From an uncultured OCS116 cluster bacterium (lineage in GTDB: Bacteria > Pseudomonadota > Alphaproteobacteria > Rhizobiales > TMED25), in the NCBI GenBank assembly GCA_902613795.1, contig CACMIP010000006.1, positions 1-64,000 of the forward strand: 64,000 nt of DNA, in the 5' to 3' direction. The translations under genes and the position numbers were made by a program. The notes below the pieces were generated by a model. That model had not been told where the DNA came from and made no database searches. It saw nothing but the letters and a program-made list of their open reading frames with translations. The stretch's first letter is position 1. Every line of letters begins with the position of its first letter. This document shows positions 37,271-46,359 of the stretch, piece after piece.

Positions 37271-38807
37271 CGCTAATTTCAACTTTTGGGAATATTGGGG
37301 TAACCTCCCCTAATCTATTGTCGCTTATATCTATATTTTCATCCGTAATAGACTTGAAGGTACGATCTGTATCATTGATATTTAATAAGTTTAAAATTTT
37401 TTCTGATGATGTTGGAATGACTGGAAGCAGCATTATTGCAATTTTTCTTATATTATTGAGAGTAATGAATAGTACAGTCTGCATTCTTTCATTATTATTT
37501 TTTCGCAACTCCCAAGGCTTTTGGTCTGAAAAATATTTATTTAAATTTGAAATTTGTTCCCATATTTCTGATAATATTTTATTAAACTCTAATGTTTCCA
37601 CTAAAATTTCTACTCTGCTAGCAAGGTTGGCCACATTTGAGTTAATATTAAGATCATCATCGTTAAGCTCAGAAGAGATTGATGGAATAATTCCATCACA
37701 ATTCTTTTGTACCATTGAGCAAGATCTTTGTATTAGGTTCCCTAAATCGTTTGCTAGGTCAGCATTTACCCTTCTCGATATACTTTCATCATCATAATTT
37801 CCATCATTTCCCATAGATACCTCCCGTAAAAAAAAATATCTCAATTGGTCAATACCATATTTCTCTATTAACTCTCCTGGGCTGACAACATTTCCCAAAG
37901 ACTTTGACATTTTGACACCTCTATTGAATAGAAAACCGTGGGCAAATACTGTTAGAGGCAGTTCGATGTTTGCAGATAATAGAAACGCTGGCCAATAAAC
38001 AGCATGAAACCTTAATATATCTTTTCCGATTATATGATAATTTGCTGGCCAATAGTTTTTATACTTCTCACTTGGAAAATTAACGCCAGTTAAATAATTC
38101 GTTAAAGCGTCCACCCATACATACATTACATGACTATCATCATTTGGCACATGAATGCCCCAATCAAAAGTTGTCCGTGATATAGATAAATCCTTTAGGC
38201 CAGATTGTACAAATTTAATAACTTCATTTTTCCTACTTTCTGGTAAAATGAATTTCGGATTATTTTTGTAATGCTCTAGAAGTCTATCCTGATATTTAGA
38301 TAATCTAAAGAAATAACTCTCCTCTTCTACCCACGTAACTTCGGTTCCCTGAGGAGAATAGAATTGGCCATTTTTTTTAGTCAACTCTTTTTCTTCATAG
38401 TAAGCCTCATCTCGAATAGAGTACCAGCCCGCATATTTACCCTTGTATATATCATCATTTTGAGACATCCTATTCCAAATTTCTATGCATGCTATTTTGT
38501 GCCTCTCTTCAGTCGTCCTTATGAAATCATCATGCGTAGAATTGACTTCTTTTAGCATTTTTATAAATAATGGTGCGTTTTTATCTGCAAGCTGCTTGGC
38601 TGTTAAATTCAATTTTTTTGCTGTTTGCAGCATTTTAATCCCATGCTCATCCGTCCCCGTGAGAAACATCACATTATTATCAAAAAGTCTGTGGTATCTT
38701 GCAATCGTATCTGTGATTATGGCTTCGTAAGCATGGCCAATGTGTGGCTCACCATTTGGATATGAAATTGCAGTTGTTAAATAAAAAGTCTTCTTTTCTT
38801 TACCCAT
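37263..38807 (-). CDS. metG: Methionyl-tRNA synthetase
   Basis: A 514-residue class I synthetase. HIGH is at 22-25 in YPNGEPHIGHAYEA, and KMSKS at 299-303 in RGVKMSKSLGN. The connective domain (about 120-165) lacks the Cys knuckles of the zinc type. The C-terminal tRNA-binding EMAP domain is absent, consistent with the shorter monomeric form common in alphaproteobacteria. Its start overlaps holB by 8 bases and its end overlaps tatD, so holB-metG-tatD-MBL reads as a tightly coupled operon. Confidence 0.97.
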   Translation of the reverse strand: MGKEKKTFYLTTAISYPNGEPHIGHAYEAIITDTIARYHRLFDNNVMFLTGTDEHGIKMLQTAKKLNLTAKQLADKNAPLFIKMLKEVNSTHDDFIRTTEERHKIACIEIWNRMSQNDDIYKGKYAGWYSIRDEAYYEEKELTKKNGQFYSPQGTEVTWVEEESYFFRLSKYQDRLLEHYKNNPKFILPESRKNEVIKFVQSGLKDLSISRTTFDWGIHVPNDDSHVMYVWVDALTNYLTGVNFPSEKYKNYWPANYHIIGKDILRFHAVYWPAFLLSANIELPLTVFAHGFLFNRGVKMSKSLGNVVSPGELIEKYGIDQLRYFFLREVSMGNDGNYDDESISRRVNADLANDLGNLIQRSCSMVQKNCDGIIPSISSELNDDDLNINSNVANLASRVEILVETLEFNKILSEIWEQISNLNKYFSDQKPWELRKNNNERMQTVLFITLNNIRKIAIMLLPVIPTSSEKILNLLNINDTDRTFKSITDENIDISDNRLGEVTPIFPKVEISDE

Positions 38808-39801
38808 CTATTTCCCTGTTAGATAAACGCCATACATCTCTGTGAATATTTAGCAGAAGCTCTTCCCTGCTTAGGTTAAAAATATTTAAATTGTAATACT
38901 TGTCTGAATACTTATCCCAATAACCAAGTAAATCATATAATTTGTAATCCTCTTTTAAATCCACCAAGAAACTAATAGCATTTTTCTTCATCCAAATCAT
39001 AAAAAGTTCAAATAGTATATTAAATGAACCTAAATTCTCTTTTTTTGAATAATGCTTAATAGTTTTTAAAGTATTCTTTTCGTTTATTTTTTTTGATTTT
39101 ATTAAATCATTAAAATCCTGAATAATTTCCTCAAAATTATTATTCATAAGATTAACAATCTTTCCTGGTGATGCATTTATTCCGTACATATCAATGATTT
39201 GTTCAGCGTTGATCTCATGGCTAAGATGAGCAATCACTTCTTTGGTATCAGAAATTGATAAGGCATTAAAACTAAACTTCAGGCACCTAGACAAGATTGT
39301 ATCCGGTACATTGCTAATATTGTGTGTAATTAATATAAATAATGTATTAACAGGTGGCTCTTCCAGTATCTTCAATAGTGCGTTTTGTGCTGATTTATTC
39401 AAATCATTTATCGTATCAATGATTATCACGCGATAGCCGCCATTTAGCAATTTTCCGGTAAGGTTTTCTTTAAGTTTTCTGATTTCTTCAATTTTTATTT
39501 CAGGTGAGCTTCCATTCTCATCAGTATTAGATATGTAATGTAGATTTGGGTACGAATGATTTGATATTTGGTTGAATGTATTATTATCTAATTGCTTATA
39601 ATCCATAAAAGAAGAGGTTTTATCAGCAAATATATAGTTAGAATATCTAAATGCGAGAGTGCACTTTCCTATACCAATCGGACCACTAAAAAGAAGTGTA
39701 TTGGTAAGAGAGTTATTATTTTTTAGCCGATCAAGTTGACTAATAATTGGTTGGTGACCAATAAATAATTTATTCTGCCAAGGTTCATAAATTTCATTCA
39801 T
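38800..39801 (-). CDS. holB: DNA polymerase III delta' subunit
   Basis: A 333-residue clamp-loader subunit. The AAA+ P-loop region is SGPIGIGKCTLAFRY (about 39-53). Later motifs are YRVIIIDTINDLNKSAQNALLKILEEPP-type sequence (Walker B and sensor region, about 123-150) and ILSRCLKF, the SRC arginine-finger motif. It overlaps tmk at the start and metG at the end by 8 bases each. The tmk-holB-metG order is conserved. Similarity to DnaX is expected, but the length and context give delta'. Confidence 0.92.
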   Translation of the reverse strand: MNEIYEPWQNKLFIGHQPIISQLDRLKNNNSLTNTLLFSGPIGIGKCTLAFRYSNYIFADKTSSFMDYKQLDNNTFNQISNHSYPNLHYISNTDENGSSPEIKIEEIRKLKENLTGKLLNGGYRVIIIDTINDLNKSAQNALLKILEEPPVNTLFILITHNISNVPDTILSRCLKFSFNALSISDTKEVIAHLSHEINAEQIIDMYGINASPGKIVNLMNNNFEEIIQDFNDLIKSKKINEKNTLKTIKHYSKKENLGSFNILFELFMIWMKKNAISFLVDLKEDYKLYDLLGYWDKYSDKYYNLNIFNLSREELLLNIHRDVWRLSNREIDG

Positions 39802-40426
39802 TTATTTTATCTAGGGTTAATTCCAAAATCTTTTTTGATATCTGTTCTATATCATCGGTTCCGTTTATAACGACACATCTGTGCGGATTATCTCGAGCTA
39901 TGTTCATATATCCATCCCTAATCTTTTTATGATACATAATATCTTTTTCTTCGAATCTTGTCTCTTTGTTATTCTCTCCAAGAGCCCTTTCAATTCCTTG
40001 GGTTGGATCTATATCAAAAATAAAGGTAATATCCGGATAAATTTCACCAATAGATATTTTATTTACTTCCTTTACGATAGCTAAATCTAAGTTTCCTGCA
40101 TAACCTTGATATGCAAGTGTAGAGTCAATGAATCTATCGCAAATGACAATTTTATGATTTTTGAGGCTTTCTTTTATTACTTTTTGTACATGATCTGCCC
40201 TTGCGGCCGCAAAGAGAAATAACTCGCTTATATTATCAATTTTATTTGATTCTCCTTGAACTAATATTTCACGGATTGTTTCTGCAAATTTAGTGCCCCC
40301 TGGTTCTCGAGTTTTTATTACCTCAAATCCTTTTTCTTTTAACGTATCATATAGTATTTGTGACTGAGTAGATTTACCACTTCCCTCACCCCCTTCAAAT
40401 GTTATTAATAAGCTATTTTGTATCAT
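39794..40426 (-). CDS. tmk: Thymidylate kinase
   Basis: A 210-residue kinase converting dTMP to dTDP. The P-loop is FEGGEGSGKST (10-20), the substrate site DRF lies in VICDRFIDSTLAYQGY, and TREPGGTKFAETIRE is the lid-proximal motif. The absence of Arg in the P-loop X positions and the later RFEEKD segment suit the bacterial type II form. It begins 4 bases after the rlpA stop. In relatives a D-Ala-D-Ala carboxypeptidase gene lies between these two; here there is no room for it. Confidence 0.96.
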   Translation of the reverse strand: MIQNSLLITFEGGEGSGKSTQSQILYDTLKEKGFEVIKTREPGGTKFAETIREILVQGESNKIDNISELFLFAAARADHVQKVIKESLKNHKIVICDRFIDSTLAYQGYAGNLDLAIVKEVNKISIGEIYPDITFIFDIDPTQGIERALGENNKETRFEEKDIMYHKKIRDGYMNIARDNPHRCVVINGTDDIEQISKKILELTLDKINE

Positions 40427-40430
40427 TTTA

Positions 40431-41030
40431 TTATAGATCCGTTAATGCTGACGATGTAGCTCTCCAGATTTTACGAAGAAAACCGGGCTTGGAGTTGTTA
40501 AAGTAATTTCCTTGATTGCCGTCAAGCGGGGCTACCTCGATATATTGAACACGTACTTTTGCAGTACCTTTATTTAACATTTCTAATTCTATAGCAGCTT
40601 TTTTTGACAAATCTATTATTCTATCATCAATGTATGGCCCCCTATCATTTAAACGGACAACAATTGATTTGTTATTTTCAAGATTTGTAACTCGTAAATA
40701 TGATGGCAATGGTAAAGTTTTATGTGCTGCGGATAATGCATTCATATCATAATACTCACCATTTGCAGTTAGTCTACCGTGAAAATAATCTCCATACCAT
40801 GAAGCTATTCCCACCTGATCATAATCATTGTCGACTTCTGGATAATACCATTTTCCATTAATTTCATATGGTTCGCCAACTTTGTAATGCCCTCCACCCT
40901 GAGGTACATGGTCGTACTTTCCATATACTTGAGGGTTGTTTTCCACTTTAAACCAAGAGCTGCATGAGCTTAATGTAATAATCAATGCAAAAGATATAAT
41001 TACGATATATTTATAAGTAAAATTTCGCAT
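40431..41030 (-). CDS. rlpA: RlpA-family septal ring lytic transglycosylase lipoprotein
   Basis: A 199-residue lipoprotein: the N-terminus FALIITLSSCSS has a lipobox with C23. The body is a double-psi beta-barrel with QVGIASWYGDYFHGR (catalytic Glu/Asp region), ANGEYYDMNALSAAHKTLPL and VVRLNDRGPYIDDRIIDLSKKAA, all classic RlpA. RlpA cuts glycan strands at the septum. The C-terminal SPOR domain common in RlpA is missing; a separate SPOR protein is encoded at 11352. A 182-base AT-rich gap upstream probably holds its promoter. Confidence 0.93.
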   Translation of the reverse strand: MRNFTYKYIVIISFALIITLSSCSSWFKVENNPQVYGKYDHVPQGGGHYKVGEPYEINGKWYYPEVDNDYDQVGIASWYGDYFHGRLTANGEYYDMNALSAAHKTLPLPSYLRVTNLENNKSIVVRLNDRGPYIDDRIIDLSKKAAIELEMLNKGTAKVRVQYIEVAPLDGNQGNYFNNSKPGFLRKIWRATSSALTDL

Positions 41031-41212
41031 TTTTTAATTATAAAATAAAAAGTATAAAAATAAATAAACAAAGTATAATTCTAAAACTTATAAGTAAATA
41101 ATATTATATTTGCCATTTATTTTTATTATAACTCACATATTCAAAATTAGAGAAACTAGTACAAATTACTGATAGCTCAACAGGGCGTAAAAAAATAAAG
41201 AAACTGATAATT

Positions 41213-42964
41213 CTATTTTAAAAATGCAGAACTGATTAAATCTTGAAAATACTTATTTTCTTCTTTTAGATCTTCATATTTTCCTGCACCAACCATATTT
41301 CCATCTTTCAGAACGATTATATTATCCGCGTCTTTTATTGTCTCGAGCTTGTGTGCGATGATTAGAACAGTCTTATCTTTGAAATATTTATCCAATGTTT
41401 TATTTATTTCAATCTCATTTATTGAATCTAGTGAATTAGTTGCCTCATCTAATAATAACAATGGCGCATTCTTGTATATCGCTCTTGCAATCGCAAGCCT
41501 CTGAAGTTCACCACCAGAGAGTGATATTCCATCAATACCAATTTTTGTATTATATCTACTTGGTAATTTATCAGCAAAGTTATTGATATTGAGATCGTCC
41601 ATTAATTTATCAAAATCAATATTTTTAGGACCTTCATTCTCCTTTAAATTTATATTATTTTTTAGAGTATCATTAAAAATAAAGGTATTTTGTGAAACCA
41701 TGGATATGCAGGATCTCAATGATTTAATCTGAATATCTTCTATATCCGTGTCTCCAAACTTAATATGACCAGATTTGGCTTCATGGAGTCTAATTAATAA
41801 TTTAAATATTGTTGATTTACCTGCTCCACTCTCACCAATTATATAATTTCTAGTGCCCTTTTTAATTGTAAAAGTTACAGCATTTAATACATTCCGTTGG
41901 TCTGATTTATATTTAAAGGATAAATTCTCAAACTTAAGTTCGTTGTAATCGTATGGAAAATTAATAGAGTCGGGATTATCTTCAATGATGTTGCAATCAC
42001 TGTATAAGCCGTAGGCCCTTTCAACAGCAGCAAGCCCTTCTTGATAGACAGAATTTAATGTGCTTATGCCTCTTATTGGATCTGAAATCATCAATAAGGC
42101 TGTTATAAAAGCTGTCAGTTGACCCAATGAACTATTACCCTCTAATATCTGATAACCCGCAAAGGTCAATAGAAGGCCAATAAAAATACCAGCTAAAACT
42201 TCGATTATAGGACCCATAATCGACCTATATTTTGTTAATTTGAATAAGTTGAATATCCTTCTCTCAATTTCTTGATTAGCATTTTGGATTTCACGATTTT
42301 CAAGTTGAAAAGATTTAATTGTTTGAATATTTTGAAAGCTTTGATTTAAAAGATTTGTAAATTGTCCAATTTGTATTTGCGCCCCCTTTGAAATTTTATT
42401 AACTTTTTTACCTATTCTATAAATTGGGAAGGAAATAAATGGTACAAGGAAACAAATTACAATCGCAAGCTTCCAATCGAGATAAATCATTGTAATTAGA
42501 AGAACTAACGCCGTTAACCCATCTTTTAATAGGCTATTCATGAGTCTTTCTAGCCCCTGAAGAATTAGTATTGTATCATTTGATAGCCTGGATATTAAAT
42601 TACCAGCACCATTATCATCAATAATTTCTATGTTTGATTTGATAATTTTTTCATAAAGTTTTTTTTGCAGATCCCCAACTATATTTAGTGCGGTCTTATT
42701 TACTAATAATATTTGTAAGTAATTAGAAAAACCCCTTATAAGTGCAATAATCGGAACAATGAGCATGACTAAATAAAGGTATTCCCCATTCCCATTTTCT
42801 ATTAATTTGAAACTCCAGTTTATTGCCAATGGATAGAAGCTTGAACTTATTGCAACTACAGCAATTAGTAGGATAGATATAATTATTTTAAGTCTATAAA
42901 CCTTGATATACTCATTCCAGAACCTTCTGGACGAACTAAGTTCTTTCATCTTATATGCATTCAT
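41213..42964 (-). CDS. ABC transporter, fused permease/ATPase (MsbA/lipid-exporter-like)
   Basis: A 583-residue half-transporter. Six hydrophobic segments lie within about 25-300 (type IV exporter fold), followed by the ATPase: Walker A GESGAGKS (377-384), signature SLSGGELQR, Walker B LLLLDEATNSLD and the switch His in IIAHKLETI. Such homodimers export lipids, peptides or drugs. The start is 21 bases after livM, so it could be read through from the importer operon even though its function is export. Substrate is not evident; MsbA-like lipid export is one option. Confidence 0.88.
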   Translation of the reverse strand: MNAYKMKELSSSRRFWNEYIKVYRLKIIISILLIAVVAISSSFYPLAINWSFKLIENGNGEYLYLVMLIVPIIALIRGFSNYLQILLVNKTALNIVGDLQKKLYEKIIKSNIEIIDDNGAGNLISRLSNDTILILQGLERLMNSLLKDGLTALVLLITMIYLDWKLAIVICFLVPFISFPIYRIGKKVNKISKGAQIQIGQFTNLLNQSFQNIQTIKSFQLENREIQNANQEIERRIFNLFKLTKYRSIMGPIIEVLAGIFIGLLLTFAGYQILEGNSSLGQLTAFITALLMISDPIRGISTLNSVYQEGLAAVERAYGLYSDCNIIEDNPDSINFPYDYNELKFENLSFKYKSDQRNVLNAVTFTIKKGTRNYIIGESGAGKSTIFKLLIRLHEAKSGHIKFGDTDIEDIQIKSLRSCISMVSQNTFIFNDTLKNNINLKENEGPKNIDFDKLMDDLNINNFADKLPSRYNTKIGIDGISLSGGELQRLAIARAIYKNAPLLLLDEATNSLDSINEIEINKTLDKYFKDKTVLIIAHKLETIKDADNIIVLKDGNMVGAGKYEDLKEENKYFQDLISSAFLK

Positions 42965-42985
42965 TAGGTTGATATAATAGGGATT

Positions 42986-43954
42986 TTATCCCCAATCAAG
43001 AAATCTTGGTAACTTTCCTTTATTTTTTAGAGTACCAACAATACCGTTCGGAAAATATAATAATGTTATAACAAGGAGTAATCCAGTAAATAATAAATTT
43101 AATTCGGTGGCGCCTAGGTATGATAATATTAACTCATTAAAAGCGATGAAAATAATCGTACCAACAATAGGCCCCGTGACAGTACCCATTCCACCAAGTA
43201 TTACCATCAAAACAACATTTGCAGCAATTAATATAATTAAAAATATATTTGGCCTAACATATGTTAAATAGTCTGCCCATATAGCCCCGGCACAGCCTAT
43301 AAAGAATGTAGATAGCACAAATGCTGTAACTTTAATATATTTAACATTAATACCCGCAACAGCACTTCTTATTTCATCATGCGAGATAGCTCTTAAAGCA
43401 AGGCCAAATTTTGAATGCCTCACATACCAATTCATATAGATTGTTATTATAGCGAGTGCAAGAAATCCATAATAATGAGGAAATTTTGAGAATTCTACTG
43501 ATAAGGAGTTATAGGGTAATGTTATTCCGCTTGCGCCACCAACTAATTCCCACCTGTCGAATATTATTCTTAATATCATAATTAAAGCTATAGATGATAT
43601 TATAAACGATGGTCCTTTGACGCGAAGTGTAATCAAACCAACAAAAAAACCAAAAATACCAGCACCAATCCCTGCAAGTAATATTAGATAGAAAGGAGAA
43701 ACACCCCACATGATAGAATAATATCCAGCAATATAAGCGCCGATGCACAAGAAGGCATTATGACCTACAGAAATAAACCCCCCATAACCACCAATTATAT
43801 TCCAGCTACTTGTCATTACCATATAATAAAAAGCATATAACATTAGATGAATTACATAATTTTGATCACCAAATACTGACGGAAAGAACTGAATTAAAGG
43901 AAAAAATAGGAGCATCACAAGTGTTGCTATTGGTATGATTTTTCTTGAATCCAT
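42986..43954 (-). CDS. livM: Branched-chain amino acid/amide ABC importer permease LivM
   Basis: A 322-residue inner-membrane permease with about eight to ten hydrophobic segments. The LivM signature is visible: GGYGGFISVGHNAFLCIGAYIAGY near 55-78, LRVKGPSFIISSIALIMILR, and the C-terminal GGMGTVTGPIVGTIIFIAFNE coupling segment. It pairs with LivH, 5 bases upstream. Together with LivG, LivF and the binding protein it completes a HAAT-family importer for branched-chain or other hydrophobic amino acids, amides or urea-like compounds. Confidence 0.93.
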   Translation of the reverse strand: MDSRKIIPIATLVMLLFFPLIQFFPSVFGDQNYVIHLMLYAFYYMVMTSSWNIIGGYGGFISVGHNAFLCIGAYIAGYYSIMWGVSPFYLILLAGIGAGIFGFFVGLITLRVKGPSFIISSIALIMILRIIFDRWELVGGASGITLPYNSLSVEFSKFPHYYGFLALAIITIYMNWYVRHSKFGLALRAISHDEIRSAVAGINVKYIKVTAFVLSTFFIGCAGAIWADYLTYVRPNIFLIILIAANVVLMVILGGMGTVTGPIVGTIIFIAFNELILSYLGATELNLLFTGLLLVITLLYFPNGIVGTLKNKGKLPRFLDWG

Positions 43955-43959
43955 TATTT

Positions 43960-44829
43960 TTACTCCAAATATTTACCAAACATGCCATGTGGTTTTACCA
44001 AGAGCATCACAAATAGTGCAACAAAGAAAACCATTGTAGACCATGCGGGTGCAATGAATGCGCCAACCAATGATGCCATAACAGATAATATTGCAGCAGA
44101 TATTACAACACCAAGAATGCTACCCATTCCTCCAAGTACAACTAAGGACATTAGAATAGCTATCCATTCCCAATGTTTTGCTGGGAAAAATGAGAAGACA
44201 AAACTAACCAATGAGCCTGCGGCGCCTGCTAATGCACATCCGAGAACAAATGAGAAGATGCATACAAACTTAACGTCTATCCCAACTAATTCAGCGTTAA
44301 CACGACTTAGCGAAGTTGCGCGTATTGCAATACCTAATTTACTAAATTTTAAGAATAAACCCAATCCAACAATTAATGCTATACTTATTAGCCCCGAATA
44401 TAATTGCGCTGTTGGTAAAAAAATATCACCAATAAAAATTGCGTCAGTTGCATACGGGGGTGACGTAATTCTCTGTGTATTTTTGAAAAGGTAAGATAAC
44501 GTACCATCCAACACCATAGCTGTACCGAAAGTAAGCAAAACTGTCATCTCAGAATAAGTTTGAGATCCTGCATCTTTTTCAAATACGAGTTTGTAGGTTA
44601 TGGCGCCTAAAATTGCAGTTGTCGCTGCGCACAATGGTATTGCAAATATGGGATCCATACCAAATATCACGAATAAGTAATATGCAGCAAATGCACCAAC
44701 TAATATAAATATAGGATGGGCAAGGTTTACGATCCTCATTACTCCAAATATGAGTGTTAAACCTGTCGCCATAAGGGCGTATACGAAACCTAAACAAAGT
44801 CCTAAAATTATTGTTTGGATGATAAACAT
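43960..44829 (-). CDS. livH: Branched-chain amino acid/amide ABC importer permease LivH
   Basis: A 289-residue permease with about eight hydrophobic segments. Family motifs are GLCLGFVYALMATGLTLIFG (about 10-29), VMRIVNLAHPIFILVGAFAAY and the coupling loop SLVVLGGMGSILGVVI near 228-243. The ATG lies within the livF stop (TAATG), showing coupling to livF. The substrate cannot be deduced from the permease alone. Confidence 0.93.
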   Translation of the reverse strand: MFIIQTIILGLCLGFVYALMATGLTLIFGVMRIVNLAHPIFILVGAFAAYYLFVIFGMDPIFAIPLCAATTAILGAITYKLVFEKDAGSQTYSEMTVLLTFGTAMVLDGTLSYLFKNTQRITSPPYATDAIFIGDIFLPTAQLYSGLISIALIVGLGLFLKFSKLGIAIRATSLSRVNAELVGIDVKFVCIFSFVLGCALAGAAGSLVSFVFSFFPAKHWEWIAILMSLVVLGGMGSILGVVISAAILSVMASLVGAFIAPAWSTMVFFVALFVMLLVKPHGMFGKYLE

Positions 44830-45572
44830 TATTTTTTCTTCCTCTTTCCTAAGTATAGCTCCTGTATCCTGTCATCACTTAGAACCTGGTTTGCTGGTTT
44901 TTCAAAAACAATTTCACCTAAATCCATTACAGTACCGAAATTGGATGATGATAGCCCCCTTCTTGCATTTTGTTCAACAAGCAAAATAGATACTCCTTGT
45001 GACGCAATATTTTCTATGTGCTGGAATGCTTGCTCTACAATTGCAGGAGCAAGTCCGAGCGATGGTTCATCAATTAATATTACTCTTGGCTTTAATATGA
45101 TAGCTCTGGCAAAAATTAATTGTTGTTGCTCGCCACCAGACATTGTGCCAGCATACTGTGTTAGCCTCTCTTTTAGACGAGGAAACGTATCCAGTGCTTC
45201 ATCTATTCGCCCTCTCAAATCTTGCTTATCATTAATTGTATAACCAGCCATCGCAAGATTCTCAGCTACTGTTAACGTATTAAATAGAGATCTATCCTGT
45301 GGTATAAAACATAAGCCTGTTTTCATTATTTCATATGTTTCCATACCAGAGAGCTCTAAATTACCTTTTTCAGAATTGAATGATACTGTTCCATTTCTTG
45401 GTATAATTATTCCAGCAATTGCTTTAAGTACTGTTGATTTACCAGCTCCGTTTGGCCCTATAATGCACTTAATATCACCTTTATTGAGCTCAAGATTAAT
45501 ATTTTTTATTATGTCAGGACCATACCCATAGCCTGCAACTATATTCTCTAATTTAAGCATACATTCAGACAT
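44829..45572 (-). CDS. livF: ABC importer ATP-binding protein LivF
   Basis: A 247-residue ATPase. Walker A is GPNGAGKST in CIIGPNGAGKSTVLKAIAGI, the signature is TMSGGEQQQL, Walker B is VILIDEPSLGL and the switch His is replaced by Gln/Asn in LLVEQNARR, normal for LivF. VAGYGYGPDIIKNINLELNKGD, read as AGYGYGP then NINLELNKGD, fits the LivF opening. It starts 5 bases after livG. Confidence 0.94.
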   Translation of the reverse strand: MSECMLKLENIVAGYGYGPDIIKNINLELNKGDIKCIIGPNGAGKSTVLKAIAGIIIPRNGTVSFNSEKGNLELSGMETYEIMKTGLCFIPQDRSLFNTLTVAENLAMAGYTINDKQDLRGRIDEALDTFPRLKERLTQYAGTMSGGEQQQLIFARAIILKPRVILIDEPSLGLAPAIVEQAFQHIENIASQGVSILLVEQNARRGLSSSNFGTVMDLGEIVFEKPANQVLSDDRIQELYLGKRKKK

Positions 45573-45577
45573 TAAAT

Positions 45578-46303
45578 TTATCCTGTTAAATACACTTCTA
45601 AAACCTGTTTATCACTTTGAACTTCATCAGGTGTTCCGTTTGCTATAATTGATCCTGCAGCCATAACAACAACCTTATCACTAATCCCCATTACCAAATC
45701 CATGTTGTGTTCCACAAGAAGAATTGTTTTACCCTGCTTTTTGAGTACAAGGATCCTATCAAGTATCGTTTCTAATAATCTTGGATTAACTCCGGCAGCA
45801 GGTTCATCAAGTAAAATAACGCTTGGATCGGACATTAGTACTGAGCCCAAATCCAATAATTTTTTTTGGCCGTATGATAGTTCTTTCATCGGTAAATCTC
45901 TGATGTGAGTAATATTTAGAAATTCCATTATCTGTTCAGCCCGTGCCTTATCATCTCTGGTTACCCCAGCTTTCAATAAATGAAAATTAAAACCAGCAGC
46001 TGTATGAAGTGATAAATTTTCTGTAACAGATAATTCATCCAATACCCTTGTCAGTTGGAATGATCTACCAACGCCTAATGTTGCAATTTTATGTGCAGGC
46101 ATTGTATCTATTCTTGTGTCACCAAGGTATATTGCCCCTTCATCAATTGGATAAACACGTGAGATACAATTGAATAATGTACTTTTACCAGCTCCGTTTG
46201 GACCAATCAATGAGCATATTGTAGAGCTCATAACATCAAAGGAAGAGTCGTCAACAGCGATGATGCCACCAAAGCGTTTTGTTACATTTTTTATTGATAT
46301 CAT
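45578..46303 (-). CDS. livG: ABC importer ATP-binding protein LivG
   Basis: A 241-residue ATPase. It opens ISIKNVTKRFGGIIAVDDSSF, with Walker A GPNGAGKST (about 34-42), signature ELSYGQKKLLDLG, Walker B VILLDEPAAGVNP and the switch region LLVEHNMDLVM with His. The LSYGQ signature and the RLFGG-like start distinguish LivG from LivF. It is separated from the binding-protein gene by 56 bases that contain a strong hairpin (see 46321-46346). Confidence 0.94.
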   Translation of the reverse strand: MISIKNVTKRFGGIIAVDDSSFDVMSSTICSLIGPNGAGKSTLFNCISRVYPIDEGAIYLGDTRIDTMPAHKIATLGVGRSFQLTRVLDELSVTENLSLHTAAGFNFHLLKAGVTRDDKARAEQIMEFLNITHIRDLPMKELSYGQKKLLDLGSVLMSDPSVILLDEPAAGVNPRLLETILDRILVLKKQGKTILLVEHNMDLVMGISDKVVVMAAGSIIANGTPDEVQSDKQVLEVYLTG

Positions 46304-46320
46304 TTATTTGCCATAAAAAT

Positions 46321-46346
46321 ATGCGACCAATGGATATTGGCCGCAT
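46321..46346 (-). terminator. Hairpin between binding-protein gene and livG
   Basis: In the transcript (minus strand) ATGCGGCCAA pairs with TTGGTCGCAT across a 6-base loop (TATCCA). All ten positions pair with one G-U, and ATTTTTAT follows. It begins about 14 bases after the binding-protein stop and ends before livG. This is the usual place for a partial terminator or 3' RNA-stabilising stem that keeps binding-protein mRNA above transporter mRNA. Confidence 0.7.
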
Positions 46347-46359
46347 AAATTTTAGATGA

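Noticed and set aside
37237-37797. 186-residue plus-strand frame opposite metG
   Set aside because: Shadow of metG; no ribosome site and Ser/Phe-rich composition.
43982-44494. 170-residue plus-strand frame opposite livH
   Set aside because: The livH protein is clear on the other strand; the Thr/Pro/Asn-rich antisense sequence has no domain look.
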